Assembly: GCA_004210915.1 (NCBI GenBank)
Contig: SEGS01000013.1
Location: forward strand, 1 to 58,244
Direction of reading: 5' to 3'
Source: Variovorax sp.
GTDB lineage: Bacteria; Pseudomonadota; Gammaproteobacteria; Burkholderiales; Burkholderiaceae_C
Length of the DNA stretch: 58,244 bases
Shown here: piece after piece, positions 37,390 to 46,078 of the stretch
Layout of the letters: each line of letters starts with the position of its first letter
Numbering within the stretch: the first letter of the stretch is position 1
Program-made: the position numbers and the translations under genes
Notes under the pieces: generated by a model
What the model was told of the DNA's origin: nothing
Databases searched by the model: none
Seen by the model: the letters and a program-made list of their open reading frames with translations, nothing else

Positions 37390-38946
37390 ATGACAGCCGT
37401 CCTGCGGCTCCAGGGCATCACCAAGCGCTTCGGCGCGCTCACTGCCAACGACGACATCTCTCTTGACCTGCAGGCCGGCGAAGTGCTGGCCCTGCTCGGC
37501 GAGAACGGCGCCGGCAAGTCGACGCTGATGTCGATCCTGTTCGGCCACTACGTCGCCGACGAAGGCCACATCGAAGTGTTCGGCGCGCCGCTCGCGCCCG
37601 GCCATCCGAAAGCGGCGCTGGCCGCTGGCATCGGCATGGTGCACCAGCACTTCGCGCTGGCCGACAACCTCAGCGTGCTCGACAACGTGATGCTCGGCAC
37701 GGAGTCGCTGTGGCGGCCGGTGTCGCATCGCGTGGCCGCACGCGAGAAGCTGCTTGCGGTGGCGCAGCGCTTCGGCCTGCCGGTGCAGCCGGAAGCGCGC
37801 ATCGGCGACCTCTCGGTCGGCGAGCGGCAGCGCGTCGAAATTCTCAAGGCGTTGTACCGGGGCGCGCGCATCCTGATCCTCGACGAGCCGACGGCTGTGC
37901 TCACGCCGCAGGAGAGCGAGGCGCTGTTCCACACACTGGCGCAGATGGTGGGACAAGGCCTGTCGGTCATCTTCATCAGCCACAAGCTGGGCGAGGTGTT
38001 GCGGGTGTCGCACCGCATCGCCGTGCTGCGCGGCGGCAAGCTGGTGGCCGAAGCGAAGGCGGCCGACACGACGCAGGCGCAGTTGGCGCTGTGGATGGTC
38101 GGGCACGCGGTCGAGCAACCGGCGCGTCGGCCCGCAAAGTCGGTCGGCGATGCGGTGTGTGTGCTCGACCACGTCAGTACCGCGACCGGCAAGGACGGTG
38201 GCCATGACCGGCTCGACGACATCATGCTCACGCTGCGCAGCGGCGAGATCACGGCCATCGCGGGCGTGTCGGGCAATGGCCAGGTCGCGCTGGCCGAGTT
38301 GCTCTGCGGCACACGGCGCGCGACCGCCGGCACGGTGGAGCTCATGGGCCGCGCGCTGCCCCCCTCGCCTGCCCGGCTGGTGCAGCGCGGTGTCGCACGC
38401 ATTCCCGAAGACCGGCACGCGGTGGGTGTGATCGGCGACCTGCCGGTGTGGGAGAACGCGGTGTCGGAGCGGCTGCGCAGCCCGGCGTTCTCGCGCTGGT
38501 CGTGGATCCGGCGGCGCGCCGCGCGCAGCCATGCCGAGCGCATCGAGAAAGCTTTCGACGTGCGCGGCGCCGGCCTCTTGGCGGTCGCGCGTTCGCTCTC
38601 GGGCGGCAACATGCAAAAGCTCATCCTCGGCCGCGCCCTGCTCTCGCCGGCGCAGAAGGACGGCAAGACCGCGGTGCCGCGCCTGATCGTCGCGCACCAG
38701 CCGACCTGGGGCTTGGACATCGGCGCGGTCGCCTACGTGCAGCAGCAACTCATCGCCGCGCGCGACGCGGGTGCGGCGGTCCTGCTGATCTCTGATGACC
38801 TCGACGAAGCGCTGACGCTGGGCGACCGCGTCGCGGTGATGCATGGCGGCCACTTGAGCGAAGCGCGACCCGCGAATGCCTGGACGCGCGAAGCCATTGG
38901 CCTGGCGATGGCCGGTGCCGTCGGGGCCGCGGGGTCGGCGGCATGA
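37390..38946 (+). CDS. ABC transporter ATP-binding protein, duplicated NBD (BMP/nucleoside type)
   Basis: A 518-residue protein with two fused ATPase domains. The first has Walker A GENGAGKST near 37-45 and signature LSVGERQRVE, with ILDEPTAVLTPQE. The second has a degenerate loop GVSGNGQVALAE in place of Walker A and an intact LSGGNMQKLILGRAL. That asymmetry is normal for RbsA/YufO-type transporters. Seven bases separate it from the binding-protein gene, and the stop overlaps the first permease gene by ATGA. It powers import through the two permeases downstream. Confidence 0.93.
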   Translation: MTAVLRLQGITKRFGALTANDDISLDLQAGEVLALLGENGAGKSTLMSILFGHYVADEGHIEVFGAPLAPGHPKAALAAGIGMVHQHFALADNLSVLDNVMLGTESLWRPVSHRVAAREKLLAVAQRFGLPVQPEARIGDLSVGERQRVEILKALYRGARILILDEPTAVLTPQESEALFHTLAQMVGQGLSVIFISHKLGEVLRVSHRIAVLRGGKLVAEAKAADTTQAQLALWMVGHAVEQPARRPAKSVGDAVCVLDHVSTATGKDGGHDRLDDIMLTLRSGEITAIAGVSGNGQVALAELLCGTRRATAGTVELMGRALPPSPARLVQRGVARIPEDRHAVGVIGDLPVWENAVSERLRSPAFSRWSWIRRRAARSHAERIEKAFDVRGAGLLAVARSLSGGNMQKLILGRALLSPAQKDGKTAVPRLIVAHQPTWGLDIGAVAYVQQQLIAARDAGAAVLLISDDLDEALTLGDRVAVMHGGHLSEARPANAWTREAIGLAMAGAVGAAGSAA

Positions 38947-40004
38947 GGCTCGAGCGCCGCCACGAGAGCTCGCGCACCGCGCTGGCGCTCGCGCCAGTCG
39001 GCGCGGTGCTGTTCACGATGGCGATCAGCGCCTTGCTGGTGCTGTGGGCCGGCGCGCCGGTCGGGCGCACCTATGCGCTGCTGCTGCAGGGCGGCTTTGG
39101 CTCGGTCTTCGCGTGGAGCGAGACGCTGACGCGCGCGATTCCGCTGATCCTGACCGGCCTGGCCGCGACGGTCGCGTTCAAGGCGCGCCTGTTCAACATC
39201 GGCGCGGAAGGGCAGCTGTATGCGGGCGCGCTGGCCGCTGTCGCCGTCGGCGGCATGCACGGCGGCACGGGTTTCGAACTGCCACTGTGGCTGCTGTTCC
39301 CGCTGATGATGCTCGCCGCCGCGGTGGCCGGCGCGGTGCTGCTGCTGGGTCCGGCGCTGATGAAGAACAAGCTCGGTGTCGACGAGGTCGTGACCACGCT
39401 GCTGCTCAACTTCATCGTGCTGCTGGGCGTAGGCGCGATGCTCGACGGGCCCATGAAGGACCCGTCCGCCATGGGCTGGCCGCAGAGCGTGTCGCTGCAG
39501 GGCGATCTGGAGTTGACCAAGCTCGTTGCGCAGACGCGCGTCCACACCGGCTTGCTGTGGGCGGTCTCGCTGGCGGTGATCGTGTGGGCGATCTTCAAGT
39601 ACACGGTGCTGGGCTTCGACATCCGCGCGGTCGGCGCCAATGCGCGCGCCGCAGCCTTCGCGGGAACCCCGGTGACGCGCACCGTGGTGTCGGTCGCGCT
39701 GCTGTCGGGCGCACTGGCCGGACTGGCCGGCGCGATCGAGGTGGCCGGCCGCGCCAGCTACGTCACGCTCGACATGTCGCCGGGCTACGGCTACAGCGGC
39801 ATCGTGATCGCGATGCTCGCGGGCCTGCATCCGTTGGGCGTGATCGCGGCGGGTGTGTTCGTGGCCGGCGTGCTGGTCGGCGCCGACACCATGAGCCGCG
39901 CCGTGGGCGTGCCCACGTATATCGCCGACGTGATCGTCGCGGCCTCGCTGATCGCCGTGCTGGTCGCGACGCTGCTGACGCAATACCGGATGCGCTGGAA
40001 GTGA
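38943..40004 (+). CDS. ABC transporter permease (nucleoside/nucleobase type)
   Basis: A 353-residue membrane protein with about eight to nine helices and the permease signature of the BPD_transp_2 family, KARLFNIGAEGQLYAGAL. It is coupled to the ATPase gene upstream and to the second permease downstream (GTGA). With the other permease it forms the channel of the BMP-type importer. No substrate can be read from sequence. Confidence 0.93.
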   Translation: MRLERRHESSRTALALAPVGAVLFTMAISALLVLWAGAPVGRTYALLLQGGFGSVFAWSETLTRAIPLILTGLAATVAFKARLFNIGAEGQLYAGALAAVAVGGMHGGTGFELPLWLLFPLMMLAAAVAGAVLLLGPALMKNKLGVDEVVTTLLLNFIVLLGVGAMLDGPMKDPSAMGWPQSVSLQGDLELTKLVAQTRVHTGLLWAVSLAVIVWAIFKYTVLGFDIRAVGANARAAAFAGTPVTRTVVSVALLSGALAGLAGAIEVAGRASYVTLDMSPGYGYSGIVIAMLAGLHPLGVIAAGVFVAGVLVGADTMSRAVGVPTYIADVIVAASLIAVLVATLLTQYRMRWK

Positions 40005-40921
40005 CCGAGCTGCTCGACATCCTGGCCAACCCGGCGTTCTGGGTCGCCGTGCTGCGCATTGCCACGCCGCTGATCTTCGGCACACTGGGGGTGCTGTTGT
40101 GCGAGCGTGCCGGCGTGCTGAACCTCGGCATCGAAGGGATCATGGTCGCGGGCGCCTTCACCGGCTGGCTCGCGGTGTACCAGGGCGCGCCGCTGTGGGT
40201 GGGCGTCGCCGTTGCCGCCGGAGTGGGGGCGGTGTTCGGGCTGCTGCATGCGTGGCTGACGGTCGGGCTGGCGCTGTCGCAGCATGTCTCGGGGCTCGGC
40301 ATCACCCTGCTGGCGACGGCGCTCAGCTACTACGGCTACCGCGTCAGCTTCCCTAAGGTGAACACGCCGCCGACCGTGACGCCGTTCGCGCCGCTCGGCT
40401 GGCCGATCCCCGTGCTGGGCGCACAGACGGCGCTGACGCTGTTCGCGTTGCTGCTGGTGCCCTTGATCGCCTGGTGGCTCTATCGCACGCCGCTGGGCCT
40501 GGCGGTGCGGATGGTGGGCGAGAACCCGCAGGCGGCCGAAGGCCAGGGCATCTCCGTCGCGGCCACGCGCACCGGCGCCATCGTCGCGGGTTCGGCATTG
40601 ATGGGCGTGGCGGGCGCCTTCCTCACGCTGTCGGCCTTCAACGCCTTCTTCTTCAACATGGTCAACGGGCGCGGCTGGATCTGCGTCGCGCTGGTCGTGT
40701 TCGCCTCGTGGCGGCCGGGCAAGGCGCTGCTGGGCGCCCTGCTCTTCGCGTTCTTCGATGCGCTGCAGTTGCGGCTGCAGCAGGCCGGTGACGCCGTCTT
40801 GCCCTACCAGCTGTACCTGATGCTGCCGTACGTCCTGTCGATCCTCGCGCTGGTGCTGGTGGCGCGCAAGGCGAGCTATCCGCAGGCGCTGATGAAGCCC
40901 TATCGCAAAGGGGAGCGTTGA
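40001..40921 (+). CDS. ABC transporter permease (second subunit)
   Basis: A 306-residue membrane protein, GTG start at 40001 overlapping the first permease stop. The family segment CERAGVLNLGIEGIMVAGAF occurs near 30-49, and GLAVRMVGENPQAAEGQGIS near 161-180 is the ATPase-contact loop typical of these permeases. About eight helices are predicted. It is the last transporter gene; a 173-base gap with an inverted repeat follows before the cytosine deaminase. Confidence 0.92.
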   Translation: MTELLDILANPAFWVAVLRIATPLIFGTLGVLLCERAGVLNLGIEGIMVAGAFTGWLAVYQGAPLWVGVAVAAGVGAVFGLLHAWLTVGLALSQHVSGLGITLLATALSYYGYRVSFPKVNTPPTVTPFAPLGWPIPVLGAQTALTLFALLLVPLIAWWLYRTPLGLAVRMVGENPQAAEGQGISVAATRTGAIVAGSALMGVAGAFLTLSAFNAFFFNMVNGRGWICVALVVFASWRPGKALLGALLFAFFDALQLRLQQAGDAVLPYQLYLMLPYVLSILALVLVARKASYPQALMKPYRKGER

Positions 40922-40957
40922 CCGGCGTGGGGCGGTGGGCAGGCGCACAGGCCGCCA

Positions 40958-41019
40958 GGTGCGCCCCTCCGCGAATGTCCCCCGCTTCGCTCCTCCTTGA
41001 TTTCGCTGCGGGGCGCACC
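40958..41019. repeat. Intergenic inverted repeat, possible dispersed palindromic element
   Basis: GGTGCGCCCC (40958-40967) and GGGGCGCACC (41010-41019) form a 10-bp perfect stem around 42 bases that contain a smaller potential GCGAA/TTCGC pairing. It lies between the importer and the cytosine deaminase gene. No T-run follows, so it is not an obvious intrinsic terminator. It resembles short palindromic elements scattered in related genomes, a comparison I make from memory. Confidence 0.45.
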
Positions 41020-41094
41020 CGACGCCCTGCGCGCCGAGGCACGCTGATGGTGAGCGAGCGCTGAAAATACTCGTTCCTTCCGAGACTTCCCACG

Positions 41095-42387
41095 ATGCTT
41101 GACCTCCTTGTTCACAACGCCACCCTCCCCGACGGCCGCATTGGCATGTCGATCGCCGTGCAGGACGGCCGCATCGCCGAAGTCACCGAAGGCCTGGCGG
41201 CGCCTGCACACGAAACCCTCGACGCGCAGGGTCTCCTGGTGGCGCCTCACTTCGTCGACCCGCACTTCCACATGGATGCGACGCTCAGCTATGGGCTGCC
41301 GCGCGTCAACGAGAGCGGCACGCTGCTCGAAGGCATCGCGCTGTGGGGCGAACTCAAGCCGCTGCTAAAGGCCGAGGCGCTGATCGAGCGCGCGCTGGCG
41401 TACTGCGACTGGGCCGTGGCCAAGGGCCTGCTCGCGATCCGGACGCATGTCGACACCAGCGACCCCAGCCTGCTGGCCGTCGACGCGCTGCTGGAGGTGA
41501 AGCGCCAGGTGGCGCCGTACATCGACCTGCAACTGGTCGCCTTCCCGCAGGACGGCGTGCTGCGCGCCGCGGGCGGTATCGACAGCCTGACGCGGGCGCT
41601 CGACAAGGGTGTCGACGTGGTCGGCGGCATTCCCCATTTCGAGCGCACGATGGCCGACGGCGCCGCGAGTGTGAAGCTGCTCATGGAGCTCGCGGCCGAG
41701 CGCGGCAAGCTGGTCGACATGCACTGCGACGAGTCCGACGACCCGCTCTCGCGGCACATCGAAACCCTGGCCTTCGAGGCGCAGCGCCTCGGCCTGCAGG
41801 GCCGCGTGACCGGCTCGCACTGCACTTCCATGCACAGCATGGACAACTACTACGTGAGCAAGCTGCTGCCGCTCATCGCGGAAAGTGGCGTTGCCGTGAT
41901 TGCCAACCCCCTCATCAACATCACGCTGCAAGGCCGCCACGACACCTATCCCAAGCGCCGCGGCATGACGCGCGTGCCCGAGCTCATGGCCGCCGGCGTG
42001 AACGTCGCCTTCGGCCACGACTGCGTGATGGACCCGTGGTACGGCATGGGCTCGGGCGACATGCTCGAGGTCGCGCACATGGGCCTGCACGTGGCGCAGA
42101 TGACCAGCCAGGCCGGCATCCGGCAATGCTTCGAGGCCGTGACCACGAACGCCGCCAAGGTCATGCACCTGCCGAACTACGGCCTCGCGGCGGGCTGCGA
42201 CGCGAGCTTCGTGCTGCTGCAGGCGCGCGACCCGGTCGAGGCGATCCGCCTGCGCGCCACGCGCCTGAAGGTGTTCCGCCGCGGCCGCCTGCTGGCCGAG
42301 ACGCCTGCCGCGCGGGCAGCGCTGCACTTGCCGGGGCGGGATGGGCAGACCGAATGGATGAGCGGTCGCCCGGGCCGTGGCGGCTAA
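41095..42387 (+). CDS. codA: Cytosine deaminase
   Basis: A 430-residue amidohydrolase that converts cytosine to uracil and ammonia. The metal and catalytic residues of E. coli CodA are recognisable: HFH at 57-59, His210 and Glu213 in HCDESDD, His242 in GSHCTSMHS and Asp309 in GHDCVMDPWY. The length nearly equals that of E. coli (427). It would feed uracil to Upp and the URC enzymes upstream. Isoguanine or creatinine activity, seen in relatives, cannot be excluded. Its stop overlaps the convergent iclR gene by four bases. Confidence 0.92.
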   Translation: MLDLLVHNATLPDGRIGMSIAVQDGRIAEVTEGLAAPAHETLDAQGLLVAPHFVDPHFHMDATLSYGLPRVNESGTLLEGIALWGELKPLLKAEALIERALAYCDWAVAKGLLAIRTHVDTSDPSLLAVDALLEVKRQVAPYIDLQLVAFPQDGVLRAAGGIDSLTRALDKGVDVVGGIPHFERTMADGAASVKLLMELAAERGKLVDMHCDESDDPLSRHIETLAFEAQRLGLQGRVTGSHCTSMHSMDNYYVSKLLPLIAESGVAVIANPLINITLQGRHDTYPKRRGMTRVPELMAAGVNVAFGHDCVMDPWYGMGSGDMLEVAHMGLHVAQMTSQAGIRQCFEAVTTNAAKVMHLPNYGLAAGCDASFVLLQARDPVEAIRLRATRLKVFRRGRLLAETPAARAALHLPGRDGQTEWMSGRPGRGG

Positions 42388-43202
42388 TCGCCTTCGACCG
42401 GCTCGCTCAATCCGCCCGCCTGACTCATGGCCAGTTCGATCTTGCGAATCTCTTGGCGGAGCTTGCGCGCCATCTCATCCCGGCGTTCGGGCTCCAGGCG
42501 TCCCGAGATGGCGGCAATGCTGATCGCCGCCACCGGGTTGGTGTCTGGAAACGCCATGCCGATCGCTGCGGTGCCAGGCGTGACCACGCTGTCGAGGAAC
42601 GAGTAGCCCTTGGCCCGGCCCTGGGCCACGGCCTCGCGCAGGAAGTCGGCGGAAAAGGAGGCAAACTTTTCGTAGCGGTGACCGTTGGCCTGCACGATCG
42701 CCTCCGCCTCCGCGTCCGGCATCGCACAAAGCATTGCAAGGCCGCCCGCGCCGACGCCCAGCGGGCGCCGGATCCCGATGTCCAGCGGCATCGCCTTGAT
42801 CGGAAACTCGCCCAGTGCCCGGTTGGTGCAGACCGCCTCCATGCCGCTGCGCTCGCTCAGGTAGATGGTGTCCTGCGTGATGTCGGCGAGGCGGTGCATT
42901 CCCCCGTCGCATACCTCGCTCAGGCGATAACGCGGTCGGGCCAGAAGGCCCAGTTCATGCAGCAAGGGACCGAGAAAGTACTTGCGCGTGTGGGGATCCC
43001 GATCCACCAATCCCTCGATTTCGAGCCGCTGCAGCATGCGAAAACAGGTCGACTGCGGCAGCCCGCTGGTGGCCACCACCTCGCCGATCCGCATGCCACG
43101 GCGCCCCCGGGATGCCACAACGCGGAGCATGCCGACGACCCGTTCGATGCTTTGGGTGCCAGTACGGGCGCTCTCACGATGCGGCGCTTCTTTGTCGGTC
43201 AT
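42384..43202 (-). CDS. IclR family transcriptional regulator
   Basis: A 272-residue regulator. The winged helix-turn-helix occupies about 12-75 (QSIERVVGMLRVVAS, IGEVVATSGLPQSTCFRMLQRLE), and the IclR effector domain follows, with RRPLGVGAGGLAML and YSFLDSVVTPGTAAIGM. I choose ATG 43202; an ATG at 43253 is also in frame but overlaps one of two identical operator-like sites and adds non-family residues. It is divergent from the hydratase/Liv operon and probably controls it. The effector should be the transported acid or a product of the hydratase. Confidence 0.9.
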   Translation of the reverse strand: MTDKEAPHRESARTGTQSIERVVGMLRVVASRGRRGMRIGEVVATSGLPQSTCFRMLQRLEIEGLVDRDPHTRKYFLGPLLHELGLLARPRYRLSEVCDGGMHRLADITQDTIYLSERSGMEAVCTNRALGEFPIKAMPLDIGIRRPLGVGAGGLAMLCAMPDAEAEAIVQANGHRYEKFASFSADFLREAVAQGRAKGYSFLDSVVTPGTAAIGMAFPDTNPVAAISIAAISGRLEPERRDEMARKLRQEIRKIELAMSQAGGLSEPVEGD

Positions 43203-43247
43203 GCGGTTCAATCTCTTGTTTACAGCTGTGTAGCTTTTATATTCCAT

Positions 43248-43262
43248 CCACATTGTGGATAT
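43248..43262. promoter_or_regulatory. Operator-like site 1 (CCACATTGTGGATAT)
   Basis: The 15-base site contains the dyad CCACA-T-TGTGG. An identical 15-base copy lies at 43333-43347, 85 bases away. This copy is 46 bases upstream of the chosen iclR start and is well placed to govern the regulator's own promoter. Confidence 0.65.
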
Positions 43263-43332
43263 ATCAGGGTTTACCTTGCCTGCTCTTATAGAGCCTTGCT
43301 TTGTAATTCTTCAAGTGAGACGGTCGAAACCG

Positions 43333-43347
43333 CCACATTGTGGATAT
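43333..43347. promoter_or_regulatory. Operator-like site 2 (CCACATTGTGGATAT)
   Basis: The second identical copy ends directly before the AAGGA ribosome site of the hydratase large-subunit gene. A bound IclR protein here would block transcription or translation start of the operon. The perfect match between the two sites suggests they are bound by the same protein. Confidence 0.65.
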
Positions 43348-43359
43348 CAAGGAATGCAT

Positions 43360-44655
43360 ATGCCCCAAACGATGACCGAGAAAATCCTGGCCCGTACAGC
43401 CGGGAGAGACAGCGTGCGCGCCGGCGAGGAAATCCTTGCGCGCCCCGATTTCGTGATCGCTTACGACTTCCCCGGCTACACCGACGTGTTCTTCAAGGAA
43501 GCACGCGAGGAGTTCGGCGTCGACAAGGTGCCCAGTCCGGAGCGCTTCGTGCTCTTCATCGATCACATGGTGCCGGCCACCGCCCCCAAGGAAGAGGAAC
43601 TGCACAAGGTCACACGCGCCTGGGGCAAGGCCCAGGGCGTGCCCGTGCATGAGCGCGAAGGCATCGGCCACCAGGTGTCGGCGGAACTGGGCTATGCCAC
43701 CCCCGGCGCTTTCGCAGTGCACTTCGACGGCCACGTCAGCCAGCTCGGCGCCTTCGGCACGCTGGCGATGGGCGCGCGCAAGAGCGTGCTGGAGACCTTC
43801 GTCAGCGAGACCATGGCGCTCACCGTGCCCGGCACGGTCAAGATCGAGATCACCGGCTCGCTGCAGCCCGGCGTGATGGCGCGCGATGTCTTTCATCACA
43901 TGGTCCGTGTGCTCGGCCCGTCGTCGTGCCGGTTCAAGGTGGTCGAGCTCTGCGGCCCGGTCATCGACGCCATGAGCATCGAGGGACGCCAGACCATCTG
44001 CGGCCAGGCGATGTTCCTGGGCGCGACCACCATGCTCGTCGCGCCCGATGCGAAAGCCCTGGAATACGCGCGCACCCGCGCCAAGATCCAGCTCGATCCG
44101 GTGTATCCGGATGCCGACGCGGTGTACGACCGCGAGGTGACGATCGACGTGACCGACCTCACGCCGATCGTCGTGATTCCGCCGAGCCCCGCGAACACGC
44201 GCGACCTGACCGGCTATGTCGGCGTGGAAGTGCACACCGGTTACCTGGGCTCCTGCGCGAGCGGCCGCTTGGAAGACCTTCGCATCGCAGCCGACGTTCT
44301 GCGGGGTCGCCGGATCAAGCCCGGCTTCCAGCTGCACGTGGTGCCCACGTCGCAGGCCATCATGTCGCAGGCAGCACGCGAGGGACTGATCTCCACGCTC
44401 GTGGACGCCGGCGCCTTCATCAGCTCCTCCAGCTGCGACTACTGCTACGGCCGCATCGCGACGATGACCGATGGCCAGCGCGCGGTGTCCACCGGCACGC
44501 TGAACACCCCGGGTCGCATGGGCAGCGCGGATTCGGAAATCTTCATCTGCAACGCCGCCGTGGTCGCGGCCTCGGCACTGGAAGGCTGCATTGCCGATCC
44601 GCGCCCCTACCTGGCCCAGGCGGCCGCCGACGCTTTGGCCGGGAGCGCCGCATGA
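43360..44655 (+). CDS. Aconitase-family hydratase, large (LeuC-like) subunit
   Basis: A 431-residue subunit of the LeuC/homoaconitase/dimethylmaleate hydratase group. The three Fe-S cysteines are intact: Cys299 in LGSCASGRLED, and Cys359 and Cys362 in SSCDYCYG, followed by NTPGRMGS. It should add or remove water on a di- or tricarboxylate. ATG 43360 is chosen for its AAGGA spacing (seven bases); an ATG at 43354 is too close to it. The stop overlaps the small subunit (ATGA). Leucine biosynthesis is unlikely because leuB and leuA are absent and an importer and lyase follow. Homology to DmdA of Eubacterium barkeri is a hypothesis. Confidence 0.88.
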   Translation: MPQTMTEKILARTAGRDSVRAGEEILARPDFVIAYDFPGYTDVFFKEAREEFGVDKVPSPERFVLFIDHMVPATAPKEEELHKVTRAWGKAQGVPVHEREGIGHQVSAELGYATPGAFAVHFDGHVSQLGAFGTLAMGARKSVLETFVSETMALTVPGTVKIEITGSLQPGVMARDVFHHMVRVLGPSSCRFKVVELCGPVIDAMSIEGRQTICGQAMFLGATTMLVAPDAKALEYARTRAKIQLDPVYPDADAVYDREVTIDVTDLTPIVVIPPSPANTRDLTGYVGVEVHTGYLGSCASGRLEDLRIAADVLRGRRIKPGFQLHVVPTSQAIMSQAAREGLISTLVDAGAFISSSSCDYCYGRIATMTDGQRAVSTGTLNTPGRMGSADSEIFICNAAVVAASALEGCIADPRPYLAQAAADALAGSAA

Positions 44656-45188
44656 GCTTGCCAAACCTGCAGGGCCGCGCGGCCTGGATCTTCCAGGAAG
44701 ACGACTTCGACATCGACCTCATCGTCGGCATCAAGAACATCAAGATCACCGACATCAACGAACTCGCGGCCGTCACCATGACGACCTACGACGACCAGTT
44801 CGCCTCGGCGGTTCGCAAGGGCGACCTGCTCGTGGGCGGCCACAATTTCGGCTACGGGCATCCGCACTACCCGGCCATGCGCGCCATGCGGCACCTTGGC
44901 GTCGCCGGCGTGATCGCAGAATCTTTCTCTCCTGGTTTCTTCCGCGGCGAAATCAGCATGGGCTTCCCGCTGGTCACGTGTCCTGGCATCCGGGAGATCA
45001 CGACCCGCTGGGACGAACTGCAGGTGGACTGGGAAGCCGGCCGCGTGACCAACCTGGCCAACGGTCGACAGCTGCCCTTCGAGCCGCTGTCGTCGGTCGA
45101 ACGCGGCACGCTGGAGGCTGGCGGCTTCATCCCCTACCTCAAGGCCCGGCTGGCACGACAGGCCGCCGCGCCTGCGGCCACTGCCTGA
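44652..45188 (+). CDS. Aconitase-family hydratase, small (LeuD-like) subunit
   Basis: A 178-residue swivel-domain subunit. Its start overlaps the large subunit. Where LeuD proteins read GCGSSREHA, this one reads FGYGHPHYPAM (66-76): the Ser-Ser-Arg-Glu part that contacts substrate in LeuD is absent. The following AGVIAESFSPGFFRGE has the family shape. This change suggests a substrate other than isopropylmalate. The partner gene order and length are normal. Confidence 0.85.
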   Translation: MSLPNLQGRAAWIFQEDDFDIDLIVGIKNIKITDINELAAVTMTTYDDQFASAVRKGDLLVGGHNFGYGHPHYPAMRAMRHLGVAGVIAESFSPGFFRGEISMGFPLVTCPGIREITTRWDELQVDWEAGRVTNLANGRQLPFEPLSSVERGTLEAGGFIPYLKARLARQAAAPAATA

Positions 45189-45201
45189 CGGGAGCGGCTC
45201 C

Positions 45202-46065
45202 ATGCTCCAAATGATCGTGAGCGGCGTCGCACTCGGCGCCATCTACGGCCTGCTCGCCCTGGGCATCGTCATGGTGTTCAAGGCCACCGGCATCCTCAAT
45301 TTCGCGCACGGCGAGGCCGCCATGCTGTCGGCCTTCACGGCTTACGCCTTGGTCCGCTCCGGCTTGCCGATGTGGGCCGTGGTACCCCTGACGCTGCTGT
45401 TCGGGGCCTTGCTGGGCGTGCTGATCGAGCGATTCATCATCCGCCGTTTCATCGGCAAGGCGCTGCTGTCGTCTGCGATCTGCACGCTGGGCCTGTTCCT
45501 GATCTTCGGTGACCTGGCTGTCTGGCTCTGGGGCAAGGACACGCAGGAACTGCCCAGCATCTTTCCGGCGGCGCCGATCGATGTCGGCGGTGTCGTCGTA
45601 TCGGGCATCGACCTGGGCATCGTCGGCGTCTGCGCTGCGCTCGCAGCCGCCCTGTTCGCCTTCTTCCGCTTCACACGGCTGGGCATCGCGATGCAAGCCA
45701 CCATGGAGAACCCGACAGCGGCACGCCTGATGGGCATTCCCATCAAGCGGATCTACGCCCTGGCTTGGGGGTTGTCGCATGTGATCGCCGCAGTCGCGGG
45801 CCTGCTGATCGCGCCGCTGACCTTCGTCCACTTCTCGATGATGCAGAGCGCCTTGCACTTCGCGTTCGCTGCCGCAGTGCTGGGCGGCATCGGCAGCATG
45901 CCGGGCGCGCTGCTGGGCGGCGTGATCATCGGCGTGACCTCGAATCTCACAGGGGCCTATCTGTCCTCCGAATGGAAAGACGCCGTCCCCTTCATCGTGA
46001 TGCTCGCCATCCTGATCCTGCGGCCGCACGGCCTGCTGGCCAGGAAGCAGATCAAGAAAGTCTGA
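45202..46065 (+). CDS. Branched-chain amino acid-type ABC transporter permease (LivH-like)
   Basis: A 287-residue membrane protein with about eight helices, starting MLQMIVSGVALGAIYGLLAL. The LivH hallmark ILNFAHGEAAMLSAFTAY lies near 31-48, and AMQATMENPTAARLMGI near 162-178 is the ATPase-contact loop. It follows the hydratase small subunit by 13 bases. HAAT-family importers carry amino acids but also amides, urea and dicarboxylic or aromatic acids, so the substrate is set by the binding protein and context. Confidence 0.93.
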   Translation: MLQMIVSGVALGAIYGLLALGIVMVFKATGILNFAHGEAAMLSAFTAYALVRSGLPMWAVVPLTLLFGALLGVLIERFIIRRFIGKALLSSAICTLGLFLIFGDLAVWLWGKDTQELPSIFPAAPIDVGGVVVSGIDLGIVGVCAALAAALFAFFRFTRLGIAMQATMENPTAARLMGIPIKRIYALAWGLSHVIAAVAGLLIAPLTFVHFSMMQSALHFAFAAAVLGGIGSMPGALLGGVIIGVTSNLTGAYLSSEWKDAVPFIVMLAILILRPHGLLARKQIKKV

Positions 46066-46078
46066 GGAGCAACACACC

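Noticed and set aside
37342..38853. A 500-codon minus-strand frame opposite the BMP ATPase gene
   Set aside because: Antisense shadow of an ATPase with complete Walker and signature motifs; no family match.
43203..43253. Longer iclR start at ATG 43253
   Set aside because: It overlaps one of the operator-like sites and adds 17 residues outside the family fold; ATG 43202 is better placed.
43360..45188. leuCD of leucine biosynthesis
   Set aside because: No leuA or leuB nearby, an importer and lyase in the same operon, and the small subunit lacks SSREH.
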